Shown: positions 22,213 through 22,533 of the stretch, one piece after another
How the letters are laid out: the number at the start of each line of letters is the position of its first letter
Numbering within the stretch: the stretch's first letter is position 1
Source: Deltaproteobacteria bacterium
Lineage (GTDB): Bacteria; Desulfobacterota; Desulfobacteria; Desulfobacterales; SG8-13
DNA: 22,533 nucleotides
Direction of reading: 5' to 3'
Assembly (NCBI GenBank): GCA_030670715.1
Contig: DAOVBC010000003.1
Span: 1-22,533 of the forward strand
Program-made: the position numbers and the translations under genes
Notes under the pieces: generated by a model
Databases searched by the model: none
Told to the model about the DNA's origin: nothing
Seen by the model: only the letters and a program-made list of their open reading frames with translations

Positions 22213-22533
22213 ATGACGATATTCAGACATGAACGGCAGAACATCGGCCGGCGATTCCGGCGTTTGCTGGCAGGCGAAAAACCGGAAGGCGCACTGGTGT
22301 GGCTGTGGGGCGCTGTACCTTCTTTCGCCGTTCAGAGCGTTGGCTATCCTCCTGCTGCCAGTTACAACGACCCGGAAAAAAGTTTTTGGGCCCAGATTTG
22401 GATCAGCGAAATGTTCGGGGACGACGGTGTCCCGAAAATAGCAGTGGGCGGTGCCTCGGACGTAACCTGGGCTTTCGGAGGAGAAATTAAATGGCCGACC
22501 GGTGAATACGACATGGCCCCCAGTGCGGTCCGG
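22213..22533 (+). CDS. Uroporphyrinogen-decarboxylase-like (URO-D/MtaA-type) protein, 5' part
   Basis: The frame is open from ATG 22213 to the window edge, 107 residues. AAAGGAGATC lies at ideal distance upstream. The start (RHERQNIGRRFRRLLAGEKPEG) and WAQIWISEMFGDDGVPKIAV followed by ASDVTWAFGGEIKWP fit the N-terminal part of URO-D superfamily proteins, many of which in anaerobes are cobalamin- or corrinoid-dependent methyltransferases rather than heme enzymes. The catalytic His/Cys/Glu zinc site would lie beyond the edge. Position after an ABC importer and amidohydrolase suggests a role in using a methylated compound, but this is inference. Confidence 0.65.
   Translation, partial: MTIFRHERQNIGRRFRRLLAGEKPEGALVWLWGAVPSFAVQSVGYPPAASYNDPEKSFWAQIWISEMFGDDGVPKIAVGGASDVTWAFGGEIKWPTGEYDMAPSAVR

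Overview
The window reads as a chromosomal segment of an anaerobic, sulfate-reducer-like bacterium, most likely Desulfobacterota (Desulfobacterales-type). This rests on gene content: a soluble NADH-oxidising Fe-S flavoprotein module, a cytoplasmic molybdopterin oxidoreductase with a four-cluster ferredoxin partner, an ACT/UPF0210 pair, ole hydrocarbon genes, and several palindromic dispersed elements. Taxonomy is inference; there is no rRNA or marker gene here.

Left edge (1-2233) is mobile DNA: a GNAT acetyltransferase that looks like an integron gene cassette (its stop codon lies in a GCCTAAC core, and GTTAGC-type cores bound it), followed within about 10-15 bases by a complete IS1380-family insertion sequence with recognisable terminal inverted repeats. 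The IS abuts a leftward operon (2259-4249) of a membrane histidine kinase and a coiled-coil lipoprotein. This pair resembles GlrK(QseE)-QseG, and the response regulator (GlrR/QseF) expected next is absent where the IS sits.

Centre-left (4694-11328) is a rightward gene string: a stand-alone cyclic-nucleotide-binding domain protein, three subunits of a NuoE/NuoF/NuoG-N-terminal (HoxEFU or HndABC-like) NADH diaphorase, then OleC (beta-lactone synthetase) and OleD (2-alkyl-3-oxoalkanoate reductase) of the long-chain olefin pathway. oleC starts inside the stop codon of the third diaphorase subunit (ATGA overlap), so the redox module and the hydrocarbon pathway are translationally coupled. oleA and oleB are not in the window. 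Between oleC and oleD lies an unusual compound array of hairpins joined by TTGAGGA-type linkers, arranged as two opposed arms around an AT-rich palindrome.

Centre (11446-16692): a probable frameshifted gene remnant with two tandem helical repeats; an ACT-domain protein plus UPF0210 (DUF711) pair behind a good promoter; and, convergent to it, a ferredoxin-molybdopterin oxidoreductase operon without a Tat signal.

Right part (16962-22533): an amino-acid-type ABC importer (permease, ATPase, binding protein, second permease), a metal-dependent amidohydrolase and the start of a uroporphyrinogen-decarboxylase-like methyltransferase gene, all rightward. Two MITE-like imperfect palindromes interrupt this string, one of 252 bases between the first permease and the ATPase, one of about 159 bases before the URO-D-like gene. 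A perfect 11-bp stem lies between the binding protein and the second permease. The likely theme is uptake and processing of an amino-acid-derived or methylated compound; the substrate cannot be read from the sequence.
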